From Plantago major (lineage: Eukaryota; Streptophyta; Magnoliopsida; Lamiales; Plantaginaceae): a stretch of 64,000 nt of DNA. Location of the stretch: contig CM048841.1 in NCBI GenBank assembly GCA_026545765.1, forward strand, positions 7,413,145 through 7,477,144. Reading direction: 5' to 3'. The position numbers and the translations under genes are program-made. The notes beneath the pieces were generated by a model that worked only from the letters and a program-made list of their open reading frames with translations, was not told where the DNA came from and made no database searches. This document shows positions 45,761 through 58,103 of this stretch, one piece after another. Numbering within the stretch: position 1 is the stretch's first letter; the number at the start of each line of letters is the position of its first letter.

Positions 45761-47561
45761 TTCAATATTGATCCATCTTTTCTTCATCACTTGCTCACTC
45801 GTGACTCCATCTGGCCCATCTCGCCCACCTCTAAACTCAGTTCGCCTCAACCGAGCCAACCGATATCCCTTTGGTTACCTTCAAACTGCTTCACAACTCG
45901 GTTCCGCCCCCACTGGGCCAACCGCTAATCGGCCCACATTCCCTCCCGGTTTTGCTCCAACCGCACCTCTCACCCGGTCGCGTACGCGGAACCCTAAATA
46001 CTATGGTCCGGATTATGTCAATCTTGCTACATCCGTTGCCATCTCTCCTCTTCCTCGAAATCCAGTACATGCTTTAGCCGACCCCAATTGGAAATCCGCC
46101 ATGCTCGATGAATATAATGCTCTTATTGATAATAAGACTTGGGAGTTAGTTCCTAAGCCATCCAATGCAAATATTATTCGATCTATGTGGATTTTTCGTC
46201 ACAAAAAGAAATCTGACGGTTCTTTTGAGCGACACAAGGCTCGTCTTGTAGGTGATGGTCGATCCCAGCAAAAAGGTGTTGATTGTGATGAAACATTCAG
46301 TCCTGTTGTCAAACCGGCTACTATTCGCACTTCGTGCTCGATTGCGATCTCATTCCTAGCCAATTCACCAACTTGATGTCAAGAATGCATTCCTTCACGG
46401 TAACCTTACTGAAACCGTATACATGCATCAGCCATTAGGGTTCAGAGACTCTCAACATCCTGACCATGTCTGTTTACTGAAGAAATCCCTCTACGGATTG
46501 AAACAGCACCGAGGGCACGTATCGCCGATTCTTGATCATCTTGCGACGATTGGTTTCTCTCACAAAGTTGATCACTCTGCTTATCTACCGCCGTGGTTCT
46601 GACATTGCTTATATTCTTCTCTATGTTGGCGATATTATTCTCACTGCATCTACCGACACTCTTCGCAAATCCATTATGGCCTTCTTAAGTGCCGAATTTG
46701 CTATGAAAGATCTTGATCCTCGGCTACTTCTTGGGCATCGCGACTAGGAACAAAGACGGTTTATTTCTCACCGAGACAATATGCCGAGGAGATTATCGAA
46801 CGAGCCAACATGTCCTCTGCTCTCCTTCCCAATCTCCGGTCGATACCAAACCGAAATTGGGAGCCTGCTTCGCTCCTTTTGCGGATCCACCGCCATCGTC
46901 GACTTCTTGGTGCTCTTCAATATCTCACATTCACTCGTCCGGACATCTCTTATGCGGTTCAATAGGTATGTCTTCACATGCACGATCCTCGGGTTGATCA
47001 TATGAATGCTCTCGCCGTATTATACGCTACATTCAAGGAACTAAGGACCTTGGCTTGCAACTGTATAACTCGCGCGTGGACACATTGACTTCCTACACCG
47101 ATGCTGACTGGGGTGGTTGTCCTGATACACGACGGTCTACATCTGGTTATTGTATTTTTCTCGGTGATAATCTCATCTCTTGGTCGTCTAGCGACCCACT
47201 CTTTCTCGCTCCAAAGGTCTTTGAAGTCAATATCGCGGTGTTGCTAATGTTGTTTCCGAATCTTGTTGGCTTCGCAATTTGCTACTCGAACAGCACTTTC
47301 CGGTTCATAAAGCAACGCTAGTTTACTGTGAAAATGTTAGTGCCATTTACTTGTCCGGTAATCCATCCGGCAAAGATCAACGCACATAGAGATGGATATA
47401 CACTTCGTCCGCGAAAAGGTTGCAAGGGGTGAAGTTCGAGTCTTACATGTACCCACTCGTTATCAGATTGCTGACATTTTCACTAAAGGCCTTCCGAAGA
47501 TTCTCTTTGATGATTTTCGTGACAGTCTAAACATTCGCCACCTCCCGCTTGATCATGGGCG
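45761..47561 (+). pseudogene. Ale-like copia RT and RNase H, multiply broken, YVGD active site
   Basis: RVT_2 starts at 46080-46330 (ADPNWKSAMLDEYNALIDNKTW, RHKARLVGDGRSQQKGVD). It shifts frame before [13 protein letters not shown] (about 46370) and is disrupted again near 46507 and in 46570-46600. The catalytic motif reads YVGD (46622-46633), with GGC where the first catalytic Asp codon should be. RNase H is partly readable (YTDADWGGCPDTRRSTSGYC, 47080-47150), with more shifts to 47400. The pol tail follows (MDIHFVREKVARGEVRVLHV, IADIFTKGLP). RT cannot function from this copy. Confidence 0.88.
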
Positions 47562-47712
47562 TGTTAGAATATGTATATATTTAAAGTAGATTCCTAATTA
47601 GATTAGAATACTTGGATTCCTAATTAGATTAGAATACTTGGCTATCAAGCAATCACATTGTATAAATACATGTACTCATTATTGAATCAATGCACAAGAT
47701 TATTATCTTACA
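47562..47712 (+). repeat. 3' LTR of the Ale-like copia (151 bp)
   Basis: Two differences from the 5' LTR in 151 bases, about 1.3% divergence. Followed directly by the target duplication gaaaa. Confidence 0.93.
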
Positions 47713-47802
47713 GAAAATTTGAGCAGGGAGGGAGAAGCAATGTTATGTTTCTCCCCAAAGTTACGGTCATGATCCAAGACACGGAATTAAGCAGCTGAGC
47801 TG

Positions 47803-48685
47803 TGAAAGTGCAATTTATTTCACTTAGTTTATTAATTCGGCCTTTCTTCGTTAATTAACCGGTTCGACAATTATAGTTGTTTTTCTATGGATATTTTGTA
47901 GGAAATAACAAGTTGGACTGCAACTCAAGTTGATGGATTGCACTTGGCTAACTTGGGCCTTAAGGAAAAGATTTGGAACAACAAACAGACGTGAAGAAAG
48001 GATCTAGGCGCAGGCAACTTGCTTAAGGAAAGAGTTTGAGAGATTTTGGACACAAGGAAGGCAATTTGAGCAAAGGGAAATAAAATCTCTAGAGATAATC
48101 AATTAATGTAAAAAGAGATAAAATCTCTAGAGATAATCTTTTGGAAAGATTTTTCAGCCAGCACAGACAGTCAACTAAGGTAAGAAGCATTCCTAGAGAT
48201 CGACTGCTTCCAGCATATATATCCAGGAAGGTCTCTTTGCCAGAACACCCCTTTTGAGCATATTTTACATAGAAGAAAATTAGGGTTCTTGATTTACTAG
48301 ACATTGATATCGAAATCACTTGTAAGTAGTTTCTAAGGATTGAGATTTACTTTAGTGTTATCGAACTAGAATATGTTTTGTTTGTCTGTTCTAGGTCTAG
48401 TGCTTCCAGTTTAATCATTCGTTTGTGATTGATTAAATGTAGTTTTTGTAATTCTACTTTTTCTGATAGTGGAAATTTAGCTTACGGCACGGTCAGTATA
48501 TTTTATATATACTGGCTAGAATTTATCTGTGGTGTTCAGTATTTTTATCCGTTGCAAACTGCTTTGTTCTGTTCGTTACTGTTCACTGTTGTCGTTTACT
48601 GTTGAAGACGTTGTTGACTCAATACCATAATCAACATAGTCTGAAACTTGTCCAGAGTACCAATCCCAGTCCAAAAGTTCTAACA
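47803..48685 (+). repeat. 5' LTR of the gutted SIRE element (LTR A)
   Basis: 883 bp, starting tgaaagtgcaattta and ending ccaaaagttctaaca. It is about 95% like LTR B over its first two thirds, but its last 170 or so bases resemble LTR C (54281-55175) much more than LTR B. Confidence 0.88.
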
Positions 48686-48687
48686 AG

Positions 48688-48700
48688 TGGTATCAGAGCC
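48688..48700 (+). promoter_or_regulatory. Primer binding site (initiator Met type)
   Basis: tggtatcagagcc starts two bases after LTR A, a standard copia primer site. Confidence 0.85.
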
Positions 48701-48739
48701 AAACACCTAATTTATTGGTGTTTTGAATTTGGTACATTA

Positions 48740-49016
48740 TGATGGATCAAGCAAATCCCGATTTTTGTAGTTTTTATGTGATAGATTTTACTTATTTTTC
48801 CAATAAGGATGTTTGGAAGATCATACATTGTGCATATATCAAATCAATTGATATGTGTGCGCCATGATGCAGGTAATGATGTGGAACATCTTGATAAAGA
48901 AGATTGGAACAGGGATGAGCTAATGGAAATACAAACTGGTGTACTGAACCGTGATGTTGTCCTTAATGTTGAGTCAACATTGGACATAACATTGAAGCCA
49001 GACACACAATATGAAA
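48740..49016 (+). other. Remnant at the gag position
   Basis: A short ORF (48809-49021) without a recognisable family contains NVESTLDI. That stretch is encoded by a semi-palindromic motif repeated throughout the SIRE copies. The solo LTR inserted at its end, so its last codons belong to the target duplication and LTR. Confidence 0.35.
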
Positions 49017-50469
49017 TGTAAAATCCCGAAATTTTTAGTGGACCGTCTATTTGAATTTATTTTGGAGACGAGAATTATTTTGACTTGAGTTGCACGAGAT
49101 TTTACTAGTCATTATTTTTATGGATCGATAAATTGAGACGGGCTATGGTAATTCTATTGGATTGGATTTGAACCGGAATAAAAATCCAAAAAGGTGTATC
49201 GAAGAGTTATTGGATAATTGGGCCCGATCTAGAGTACTATTAGGTTGAACTGCCGTAAGATTAGAGCCGGCAAGTTTGTGAGAACTGAGAAGGAAAACAT
49301 AAGTATTGGAGTTTACATGAAGTCGATCAGGAGTACTACTAGTTGTACTGAAAATCATGGTGGAGGCATTGGTTTGAATGGATGGGTTAGTGACGTTGGT
49401 GGACTCATATTACATGATTAATTAAGGTTTGGGATCAATTTACATTGAGTTAATTACGTAGCTTTGTTTATTGAGTTGCCATCCAATGGATTTTAGTGCG
49501 CAATTATTTATTGGACAGGAGTCGTACAAGTTGCTATATTGCGGATTGATTTTTTGAGGTGCTGGGATTGATATGTTTGGCACCAGTCTTGCCATGGTGG
49601 CGTGTAGTAGTTTTCTGATCCGAGATGTAAGGGTAACTTTTTGACACTTTTACTTTATTTTATTGTTATAGTATATATATGTATGTTTTAAAGTTTGACA
49701 AATAAGTTATGGTTATTATATCAAGTAATGGGATTTGATATAATAGTCTATTCGAAAAAAGATCAAGTATGTGTATACCATAAATGTTCTGTTTGTGTAT
49801 GTGATTTGTGAAAGTGATTTGATAAAACATGGATTGAAAATATATTTTATGCTCATCGATATACCTATGAATTGTTTGGGCCCTTTCGAGGGAATGTCGT
49901 GCTTTTGGAGATCTCCCATTGTTATGTTATCCCTTTAGTAGGGCATTGTTATTGTTATGTAAAGCCGACCTGTGTGCCACCACAGTTTGTGTGGCCATAG
50001 TATATATGTCTGATTGAGCTAAAATATGTACATTGACATTGTTTTGATAATGTTCCATGCAAATGATTTTCGACTATGTTTGATATAAAACGGAGTGTAT
50101 ATATATGTAAACTTTTCATATGTACTTGATCCGGGTAAAAGTGCCAGGAGCTCACCCTTACACCCCCTTCAGATGTTTAGTGAAGTGACTATGTATGGAC
50201 GTATCTTGGAGTCGAGATGGATAGTCGAGTGGCGTTCTGAGAGTTGTGTGTTCGTTGTACTGAGAGTAGTAGTTTGTATCTAGAGGTTTGTGTAGTATTT
50301 AGTATCTTTTGTAAATCGTTTGTTAGAAGCTCTGATGTACTACTACTTACTTTGTACCACTCTTTTCAAAATGTTTTATAACTGAAATTGAGGCTTCGTC
50401 TTGGCGTGAGCCCATCTCACGATAGACGGCCGGTCGCGCTAAAGATTTTTTTGGTTTTAGGGCGTGACA
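49017..50469 (+). repeat. Solo LTR, gypsy (Tekay/Del-like), nested in the SIRE derivative
   Basis: 1453 bp from tgtaaaatcccgaaattttt to gggcgtgaca, flanked by a perfect 5-bp duplication tgaaa (49012-49016 and 50470-50474). No internal domain, PBS or second LTR is present. It therefore arose by recombination between the two LTRs of a full element. The TGTAAA-TCCCGA start and GGGCGTGACA end are typical of Tekay/Del-type gypsy LTRs. Confidence 0.88.
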
Positions 50470-50811
50470 TGAAACATATAGGCAGGTTGCTAGACCGTGC
50501 AAAAAGGTGAGACATGATCTATCAGCTAGGATATAGAATAATCTTTTTGGATCTCACATGGTTGGTTGCCTCTTATCTCTCTTATCTAGTTATCCTTATT
50601 TGATGCATGTAGTTTTTGTGTATGCTAGATACTCTTCCAACTCTAACACACTTCATCTGAAAGCTAAAAAAACATGTTTTGAGATATATATCCAAATATA
50701 ATTGTACATGCTTTTGTTTTTGTGATTGGGTTGGAGATATGAATGTTAGAAATTCCACAAGTTGATGGTTTTTCTATTTGAGCGATAATATGGTATATTG
50801 GCTGAAACTGG

Positions 50812-50877
50812 CGGACGTTTTTAGTAAACCTCAAAATCATGATAGATTATTGTGTTTAAGGTGGTTTACTGCCCTGT
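50812..50877 (+). pseudogene. Copia pol C-terminal scrap
   Basis: The plus strand reads LADVFSKPQNHDRLLCLRW, the conserved end of copia RNase H/pol (ADIFTKPL...RF..L). Protease, integrase and RT are all missing upstream. Confidence 0.65.
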
Positions 50878-53084
50878 GTTTTATTTGATTATCATTGTTG
50901 GCGTCAATGTTATCTCAACATCGCTGATAACATTGAACAAAAAAATTGAAAAAAAATAAAAAAAATTGGCTTAGTCTGTTGCTTGCTGTCTCTTCCGTGT
51001 TTCCTGTGTGCCTAACTGTTTACAAAGGTCTCTCTTTCTGGAACTAATTGTGGGTGTCTTTTCTTTAGTGGTGATGCCTTAGTGAAAAACCCTTGAAATC
51101 AAACCTCAAAGTTTCTTGGTTTGTGTTAGTGTTCCTATTGTTTGATCTTATATACAATCTTTTGAGCTTGATTATGGCATTTTTCTCAGCTATTCACTCA
51201 CCTTATGAAAGGTTTGATTGGTTTGTCTGTACCACATGTGTTTTTGTGGGTTCTAGTCACCTTGGGAAGTCTGTGTTGAAAGCTTTAAAGAGATAATAAA
51301 ACCTCTCATTGATTAAATAAAAGTGCTTTCTTACAAATGGAATAGCTAGATATAGCATGTCTTAACACTGGGGTGCTTGGGGTTACGGCTGCCTTATCCG
51401 TTGTGATTACTTGCTTGAGGCTGTTTCTATAAAAGTGACACAGCAAATGAGTGGGATACTGGGGTGTATGGCGTTCAGGCTACCTGCATTCAGTCCTATG
51501 TGCTCACCTGTGTTGCCTAAAAGAAATTGTGTTGCTACTGGGCTAATTGGGGTTTCGGCTGCCTTCATTAAGTAGACGACCTTTTCACACAAATAAATAA
51601 TTTTTTCTATGCGCAATAAAAGTATTTTGGAGAGTTAATTAAAAGTCTTTGTTGAGTTGTAATTTTCAGTCCCCTTCTTGACTTGATAACACCATATCTA
51701 CCTTGTGTATCTGGTTGACTTTTGATACTTGAGTGATGGCTAAGTGCTCTGGCTGGGTCTTATGTGCTATTTATCAGCTCTTCTTGTGGTGTGGATCATG
51801 CATGTTTTGTTTGCAACATTTTCTTGTTACTACGAGTTTACAATAAAGGGCTTGATATGAGTGTTATCTACTTTGTTCAGACAACATTCCACTAGAAGTT
51901 GATTCTAGTTCGAGGTTCCTTTGTTTTATATGAGAGTCTTTCTTTTTATTTTTCAAGTTTCGTGAGAAAGAGTTGTGATTTGGAGGGAGGGATTGCTTAG
52001 GGAAGTGTTTTTTTTTTTCTGGAGTAATTTTTACTTTGTTAAAGCTTGATCTACATTATCTTTGAAATTTGCTAAAACTTCTCCACAAGTGGTAGTTTTT
52101 AACTGATTGTCTCCAATCTAGTTAAGAAAATCTTTTTTCTCAAAAATCTTTTATGAATGTGCTTCATTGATTTTTGGTTGTGTCTCAAAGGTTTCTTTGT
52201 AGCCCTTGGATTGAAGTGTGTTATTCCCTTGCCATCCTAATATCAATTTCTCTCGTACTTTCTCATTGCTCTCTGAATCTTTATGTCTAATGCTCTGTTT
52301 CTGGAGAATAATCTTGCACTGCGTGAGGGGGATTCACTGGATTTGTCAATGTTGCGTCAACGTCAAACTCCAACATTGCGCAGCTCTTTAGTGCAGGTCC
52401 TATTAGTGAAATCCACAGCTTAGTATTGCTCTGAAAAAATCAGTAGCATCTCTTCAGAATGTGAGAAGATGTTTGGTTGCTCTCCTTTTATCACAAAAAG
52501 TAGGAGAGTTGTTGAGTGTTTTGAGTTAAGAAAATCTTCTTTTCCAAAAATATTTTTATGATTGTTCGTCATTCATTTTTGGTTGTGTCCCAAGATTTTC
52601 TAAATTCATTTTTTGGAGTGAAGTTTGTTGAACATATACCATCTCCTCATCACTCACACTCGTTGCATATCTTCTTATCACCTTCTCTGAACTTGTTAGA
52701 TTATTTTGAGATATATCTTTCTTCCCAAAAAAGGGGAAGAAGAGATGAGAATCTGAACAAGAGAGCTAACATACTCTCTTTTGTTATATTGCTCTCATCT
52801 AAGGTTAAGGGGGAGTTTTGTAGTTTCATGCCTATTAGATTTACTTGTTTCTAACGAGTTTGTTCAGGTTTGTTTGCACTTGATATTTGAACTTGTTTAA
52901 TGTTAATTTAGCCTTTATTCACATTTTAACTAGTTCAACGTTTTTAGTTGTTTTTCTAGTGATTATTCTGTTGATCAAAAGACTTGCTTCTTGACTTTAC
53001 TGTAGAATGTAATTTGACCCTTGACATTGTCTTGTTTTTCCTACTAACTACACTTCAGGTTTTTATGAAGAAATGCAAGAATTA
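50878..53084 (+). other. Post-pol region of the gutted SIRE element
   Basis: Non-coding by appearance. Small ORFs (51093-51296, hydrophobic; 52558-52854) match no family. It contains two clusters of the gttg...caac motif (50893-50938, 52347-52380). In SIRE elements this region can carry an envelope-like ORF; none is recognisable. Confidence 0.45.
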
Positions 53085-53094
53085 AGAGGGAGAT

Positions 53095-53949
53095 TGAAAG
53101 TGCAATTTATTGCACTTAGTTTATTAATTCGGCCTTTCTTCGTTAATTAACCGGTTCGACAATTGTAGTTGTTTTTCAATGGATATTTTGTAGGAAATAA
53201 CAAGTTGGGGTTGCAACTTAAGTTGATGGACTGGACTTGGCTAACTTGGGCATTAAGGAAAAGATCTGGAACAACAAACAGACGTGAAGAAAGGATCTAG
53301 GCGTAGGCAACTTGCTTAAGGAAAGAGTTTGAGAGATCTTGGACACAAGGAAGGCAATTTGAGCAAAGGGAAATAAAATCTCTAGAGATAATAATCAATT
53401 AAAGTAAAAAGAGATAAAATCTCTAGAGATAATCTTTTGGAAAGATTTTCCAGCCAGCACAGACAGTCAACTAACGTAAGAAGCATTCCTGGAGATCGAC
53501 TGCTTCCAGCATATATATCCAGGAAGGTCTCTTTGCAAGAACACCCTTTTGAGCATATTTTACATAGAAGAAAATTAGGGTTCTTGCTTTACTAGACATT
53601 GATAGTCTCTAAGAATTGAGATTTACTTTAGTGTTATCGAACTAGAATAGGTTTTGTTTGTCTGTTCTTAGTCTAGTGCTTGCAGTTTAATCATTCGTTT
53701 GTGATTGATTAAACGTAGTTTTTGTAATTCTACTTTTTCTGATAGTGAAAATTTAGCTTACGGCACGGTCAGTATATTTTATATATACTGGCTAGAATTT
53801 ATCTGTGGTGTTCAGTATTTTTATCCGTAGAACCGCTGCTGCTCATCGTTCGTTCATTCGCTATTGTTCTTTGTTGAAGACGTTGTTATACCAATCTCGG
53901 TCGGCGTAAATCGCTGCAGCATCAATCTCGTCTCTCAAAAGTTCCAACA
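53095..53949 (+). repeat. 3' LTR of the gutted SIRE element (LTR B)
   Basis: 855 bp, preceded by the purine tract aagagggaga. The last 130 or so bases (ccgtagaaccgctgctgctc onward) differ strongly from LTR A, though the end is still ttccaaca. Confidence 0.85.
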
Positions 53950-53954
53950 AGCTG

Positions 53955-54280
53955 AATCCATGTCACCATATGATATGTCAGCAACCGACGAGTAAATAAG
54001 CAAACACACAAGTCACATACTTTTTCAAGAAAGCGCTGTTTGCATCTTATATTTCATCCACAAAACCTTTGCAAGTACAGTAGCTTCTTTAATTTTATCC
54101 ACAAAAAAAGGGAGTGCTTCATTGCCTTAGAGTTGATGCTTTTTTGTTTTAATCATTTGTTTCTATTACCAAGTCATCATTCTTATATATATATCTACAT
54201 GTGGGAATAGGACAGGGAAGATTTTTCTTTGATAAACAGCTCTCCCATTAAGGCAAGGAATATGTTTGCAGGATATTTTG
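53955..54280. other. Host spacer between two SIRE insertions
   Basis: About 326 bp of unassigned DNA, ending at the ttttg beside the next element. No gene was seen. Confidence 0.45.
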
Positions 54281-55175
54281 TGAAAGTGCGATTTATACAA
54301 TTATTTTATTAATTCGACCTTTTTTCATTTATTAACCAGTTCGACAATTGTAGTTGTTTTTCTATGGATATTTTGTAGGAAATAACAAGTTGGGCTGCAA
54401 CATAAGTCAATGGACTGGACTTGGCAGATTTGGGCCTTAAGGAAAAGATCTGAAAGATCTGGAAAATCTGGAAGATCCAGCAAACAAACGTGAAAAACTC
54501 TGAATGCTATAAGGGAAGAGATGGGACGCTTGCTGGAAAAAGAAGGAAGGAGTTTGAAAATTCTTGGACACAAGGAAAGAATTTGAAGCAAGAAGGAAAC
54601 AAGATTTATGAAGATAAAACATAAAGAAACTTTCCTTCTGACAGAACACGTGAAGCTGGCAACATATTTTCAGCATTCTTCTTGCTGATCGAAGAGCACC
54701 AATATATAGACAAGAAGAACGATTGCAAGAAGACTACGCCTTTGATCAACATCAATTCACATTATTGAGATTAGGTCTTCTTGCTTTACTAGACATTGAT
54801 ATCGAAATCACTTGTGAGTAGTCTCTAAGGATTGAGATTTACTTTAGTGTTATCGAACTAGAATAGGTTTTCTTTGTCTGTTCTAGGTCTAGTGTTTGTA
54901 GTTTAATCATTCGTTTGTGATTGATTAAACGTAGTTTTTGTAATTCTACTTTTTCTGATAGTGGAAATTCAGCCTATGGCACGGTCAGTATATTTTATAT
55001 AATTGCTAGAATTTATCTGTGGTGTTCAGTATTTTTATCCGTTGCAAACTGCTTTGTTATGTTCGTTACTGTTCACTGTTGTCGTTTACTGTTGAAGACG
55101 TTGTTGACTCATCATCATAGTCAATATCGTCTGAAACTTGTCAAGAGTACCAATCCCGGTCCAAAATTTCTAACA
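54281..55175 (+). repeat. 5' LTR of the SIRE element (LTR C)
   Basis: 895 bp, tgaaagtgcgattta to aaaatttctaaca. The 3' portion is close to that of LTR A (ccgttgcaaactgctttgtt shared exactly) and less like its partner LTR D. Confidence 0.88.
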
Positions 55176-55177
55176 AG

Positions 55178-55190
55178 TGGCATCAGAGCT
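55178..55190 (+). promoter_or_regulatory. Primer binding site of the SIRE element
   Basis: tggcatcagagct, one or two changes from the initiator-Met consensus, two bases after LTR C. Confidence 0.75.
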
Positions 55191-55231
55191 AGCCACCTAA
55201 TTAATTGGTGTCTGGATTTGATACTGCTAGA

Positions 55232-56409
55232 ATGGACTCTGTCAATCTTAATGCTAGCAGGCTACCTGTGCTGGATGGGTCGAACTACAATTACTGGCAG
55301 ATCAGACTCAAGATGCACATCAAATCAATTGAAGTCCGTTCCTGGAAATCTGTTCTTGAAGACTACAGGGCACCTACCATAGGTCCGGTTGCTGATGGAG
55401 ATGTCATTCCAAAACCGGAAAATCAATGGACAGGTGAGGAATATGCTGAATGTTCCTATAATGAAAAAGCCTTAAATGTCATTTTTGCTCATGCCGATGC
55501 TCATATGTTCAAAATTATTCAGAATGGTACTACTTCAAAACAAGCTTAGGACTTACTTAAAAATCGTTGTGAAGGTGATAGCAGTGTGAGGCAAACTAAC
55601 CTTAGGATGCTCAATTCAAAATTTGAAAATTTAAGAATGGCTGAAGAAGAATCTATTGACTCTTATTTTGATAAACTTCTTACTATTGCTAATGATTGTC
55701 AGACTTTAGGTGAACCTATATCTAACAAACAACTTGTTAGTAAAGCTATTCGTACTCTTTCTTTAAAATTTGATACAAAACGCACTATTTTAGAAGATAC
55801 AAAAAATCTTGCTACTATGGACTTTCACTGCTTGAGAACAATTTGAAAAACTATGAGCTCCAACTAGATGAGCGACAAGGTGTGAAAAGCTATAGACTTT
55901 ATCTTCACTCTAAATCAAAAGTCTCCGAGCATGATAGTAGTAGTGATGAATCTGATGAGATGACTAATGAGATGTTTTCTAAAGAGTATAACGAGCTTCT
56001 TAAAAAATTCAACAGAACTAATTTTAGGGTTAACCCAAGAAGTAGCTCTCAAAGTACTCCTAAGACTGCTAATAAGTTCAAGAAATCCATTGAACTCCCT
56101 GCTTTTGATCCCAAAAAATTAGAATAGGTTAGATGTTTTGAATGTCAAGATTGGGGTCACTTTCAAAGTGAATGTGCTAACACACTTCGCAAGAAGGGTA
56201 AAAATTTGCTTGCTTGTCTTAGTAATGATTCAGGTGATGAACAGGAAACTGAAACTGCAGATAATCAAGTTGCTTCTCTGTCGATTGTTCTGGACCATGT
56301 TGGGAACCAATGTTTGGTCAACTGTGACAACTCAACATCGTCGCAGATGATCTACTTTGATTATGATGACTCTCAGAACTGTGGAAGGATACTGGATGAT
56401 GAATTTTGA
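55232..56409 (+). pseudogene. SIRE-type copia gag, broken
   Basis: ATG 55232 starts MDSVNLNASRLPVLDGSNYNYW. The gag core (WQIRLKMHIKSIEVRSWKSV, LKNRCEGDSSVRQTNLRMLN, ESIDSYFDKLLTIANDC, VSKAIRTLSLKFDTKRTIL) is the long SIRE/Maximus form. The zinc knuckle CFECQDWGHFQSEC has C-x2-C-x4-H-x4-C spacing. Lesions are TAG at 55547-55549 in place of the usual Trp codon, a one-base shift near 55830 and TAG at about 56125 just before the knuckle. The acidic stretch after the knuckle ends at 56409. Gag would have packaged the element RNA. Confidence 0.85.
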
Positions 56410-57720
56410 GGCTCTAAAGTACCTGTTCTACTAAATATAACTGTTTGCATGGTTCAGTTGATGTGTGTGTAGATTATCCTTTTGAAGAAGAGTTCACTCC
56501 TGAACAAATGGTGGAGGAACTGAAGCTTATGTATGAAGCTCTCTTGAGGGAATGAAAGAAGATCAAGAAACAATCAAAGCATCTTGAAAAGGAGAATGAA
56601 AGCCTAAAAGAAACCACAGTGAAACTTGAAGTGGCTTTGACTCGGAAAGAATCTGAGTTTGATTAGGTAACCTCTGAACTAGATAGTGCTAAGAAACTCA
56701 TTGCTAAGTGGAACTCTGCTACTGCTATGCTTGATAAGGCTCTTGATATGGGTAATGAGGGAACTGCTGGTTTGGGTTACATTAGTTCTTATGAATCTTC
56801 TGCATCTTATGTTTTTATCTATAAACTCGACACTGATTGCTCTAAGGTAACAGTTAGACCTCTTTCTAAGCTAATTGATGGACCAATTTTTGTAAAAGAA
56901 AAAGGTGTTTTGACTGAAGATAAGAGAATTTTTTTTTTTGTGTGTCAGTACTGTCTCAAAACTGGACAAATAAAACCTTATTGCTTTCAGTATCAAAAAG
57001 TTTTGAGAAAAAACAAGAAAACTGAAACAGCTAATGTTGATGTTAATGTTGCCTCAACGTCGAAGTCAACAGTGTCAGTTTCTAAGACTCAAACATCAGT
57101 TGCACCAGTACAGAAAGCTAAATCTACTGGAACTGTGAAAAACTCGAAAGAAAAGTCTAAGAAATATTGGGCACCCAAAGAAAAGATAGTATGCAATGTT
57201 GCTTTTTTTGTTGCTGCTACACCTGACAATGCAGGAAAATTGTACTTTGATAGTGGCTGTTCAAGACACATGAATGGAACAAAAAACTACCTTACCAACT
57301 TTGTTCCTCAACGCACTGGCATGGTAACATATGGTGGAGGACACAAAAGTCGAGTACTTGGAAAGGGTGTGCTAAACATTGCTGGTTTTCCACATTTGAA
57401 AAATGTACTCTGGGTAGAAGGTTTAACTGCTAATCTTATTAGTGTATGTCATTTGTGTGATGATGATTTGAAACTCAAATTTAACAAGCGTATCTGTAAA
57501 ATGTATACTCGCAAAGAGAAAATATGTGTCATGGCAGTTATGAAGTCAACAGATAATTGCTACGTGGTGGCTGATCCCCACAAATGCAATCTTGTAAAAG
57601 AAGATGATATTGTGCTTGACTTGACTAATCATTCCATGGTAGATCAGTTTGTGCAAACTATGACAGGTACCCTTGAGATGAGTATGATAGGCGAACTCAG
57701 TTACTTTCTTGGTCTCTAAC
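56410..57720 (+). pseudogene. SIRE linker, protease and deletion junction into the RT end
   Basis: 56410-56725 reads a Lys/Glu-rich coiled-coil segment with stops (LEKENESLKETTVKLE). The frame 56727-57719 holds a second Cys/His cluster (FVCQYCLKTGQIKPYC), a Ser/Thr/Val-rich linker, and the protease with YFDSGCSRHMNG near residue 172. After KCNLVKEDDIVLDL it passes within about 25 residues to MIGELSYFLGL, a motif near the RT C-terminus. The gag-pre-integrase, integrase and most of RT are therefore missing by deletion near 57640. The protease Asp-Ser-Gly is intact. Confidence 0.8.
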
Positions 57721-58001
57721 TTCAGCAGTAAAGTGATGGTCTCTTTTTGTCTCAAGAGAAATATGCCAGGAATCTGATCAAAAAGTTTGGTCTGGAGATC
57801 TGTAAGCCGTGCAGTACTCCTATGTCTACCGCTATAAAGCTAAGCATAATCGATGTTGGAGAGGATGTTGACCCAACATTGTACAGATCAATGACTGGCG
57901 ATATACAGATCTATCACCAAAGATACGACATCATGTTTTATGTGTGTGCTGTATCGCCTAAACCTAAAATCCCACACCTGACTGCAGTTAAAAGAATACT
58001 A

Positions 58002-58068
<67 letters not shown>

Positions 58069-58103
58069 TATATACATACATATATATATACATATATATA
58101 TAG

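Larger units (their letters stand above)
43045..47712 (+). mobile_element. Ty1/copia element, Ale/Retrofit-like, young but defective
   Basis: It is bounded by a perfect 5-bp target duplication gaaaa (43040-43044 and 47713-47717). The two 151-bp LTRs differ at only two positions. The order is PBS, gag, protease, integrase, RT and RNase H. The short LTRs, the lack of a gag CCHC and the Pro/Gln/Trp-rich linker fit the Ale/Retrofit branch. Pol carries several frameshifts and a mutated RT active site. Confidence 0.93.
47803..53949 (+). mobile_element. SIRE-type copia derivative (LARD-like), gutted
   Basis: It has LTRs at 47803-48685 and 53095-53949, PBS at 48688 and PPT at 53085-53093. A perfect target duplication agctg lies at 47798-47802 and 53950-53954. 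Between the LTRs almost no protein is left: a short gag-like piece, a solo LTR of another element, a scrap of the pol C-terminus (50812-50877) and about 2.2 kb of post-pol DNA. It could move only with enzymes from another SIRE copy. Confidence 0.88.

Noticed and set aside
50095..50283. Short ORF inside the solo gypsy LTR
   Set aside because: LTRs of this type are non-coding, and the ORF has no family resemblance.
54325..54676. Minus-strand ORFs in SIRE LTRs, repeated near 60236-60677
   Set aside because: They recur only because the LTR recurs. They differ between copies and match no family.
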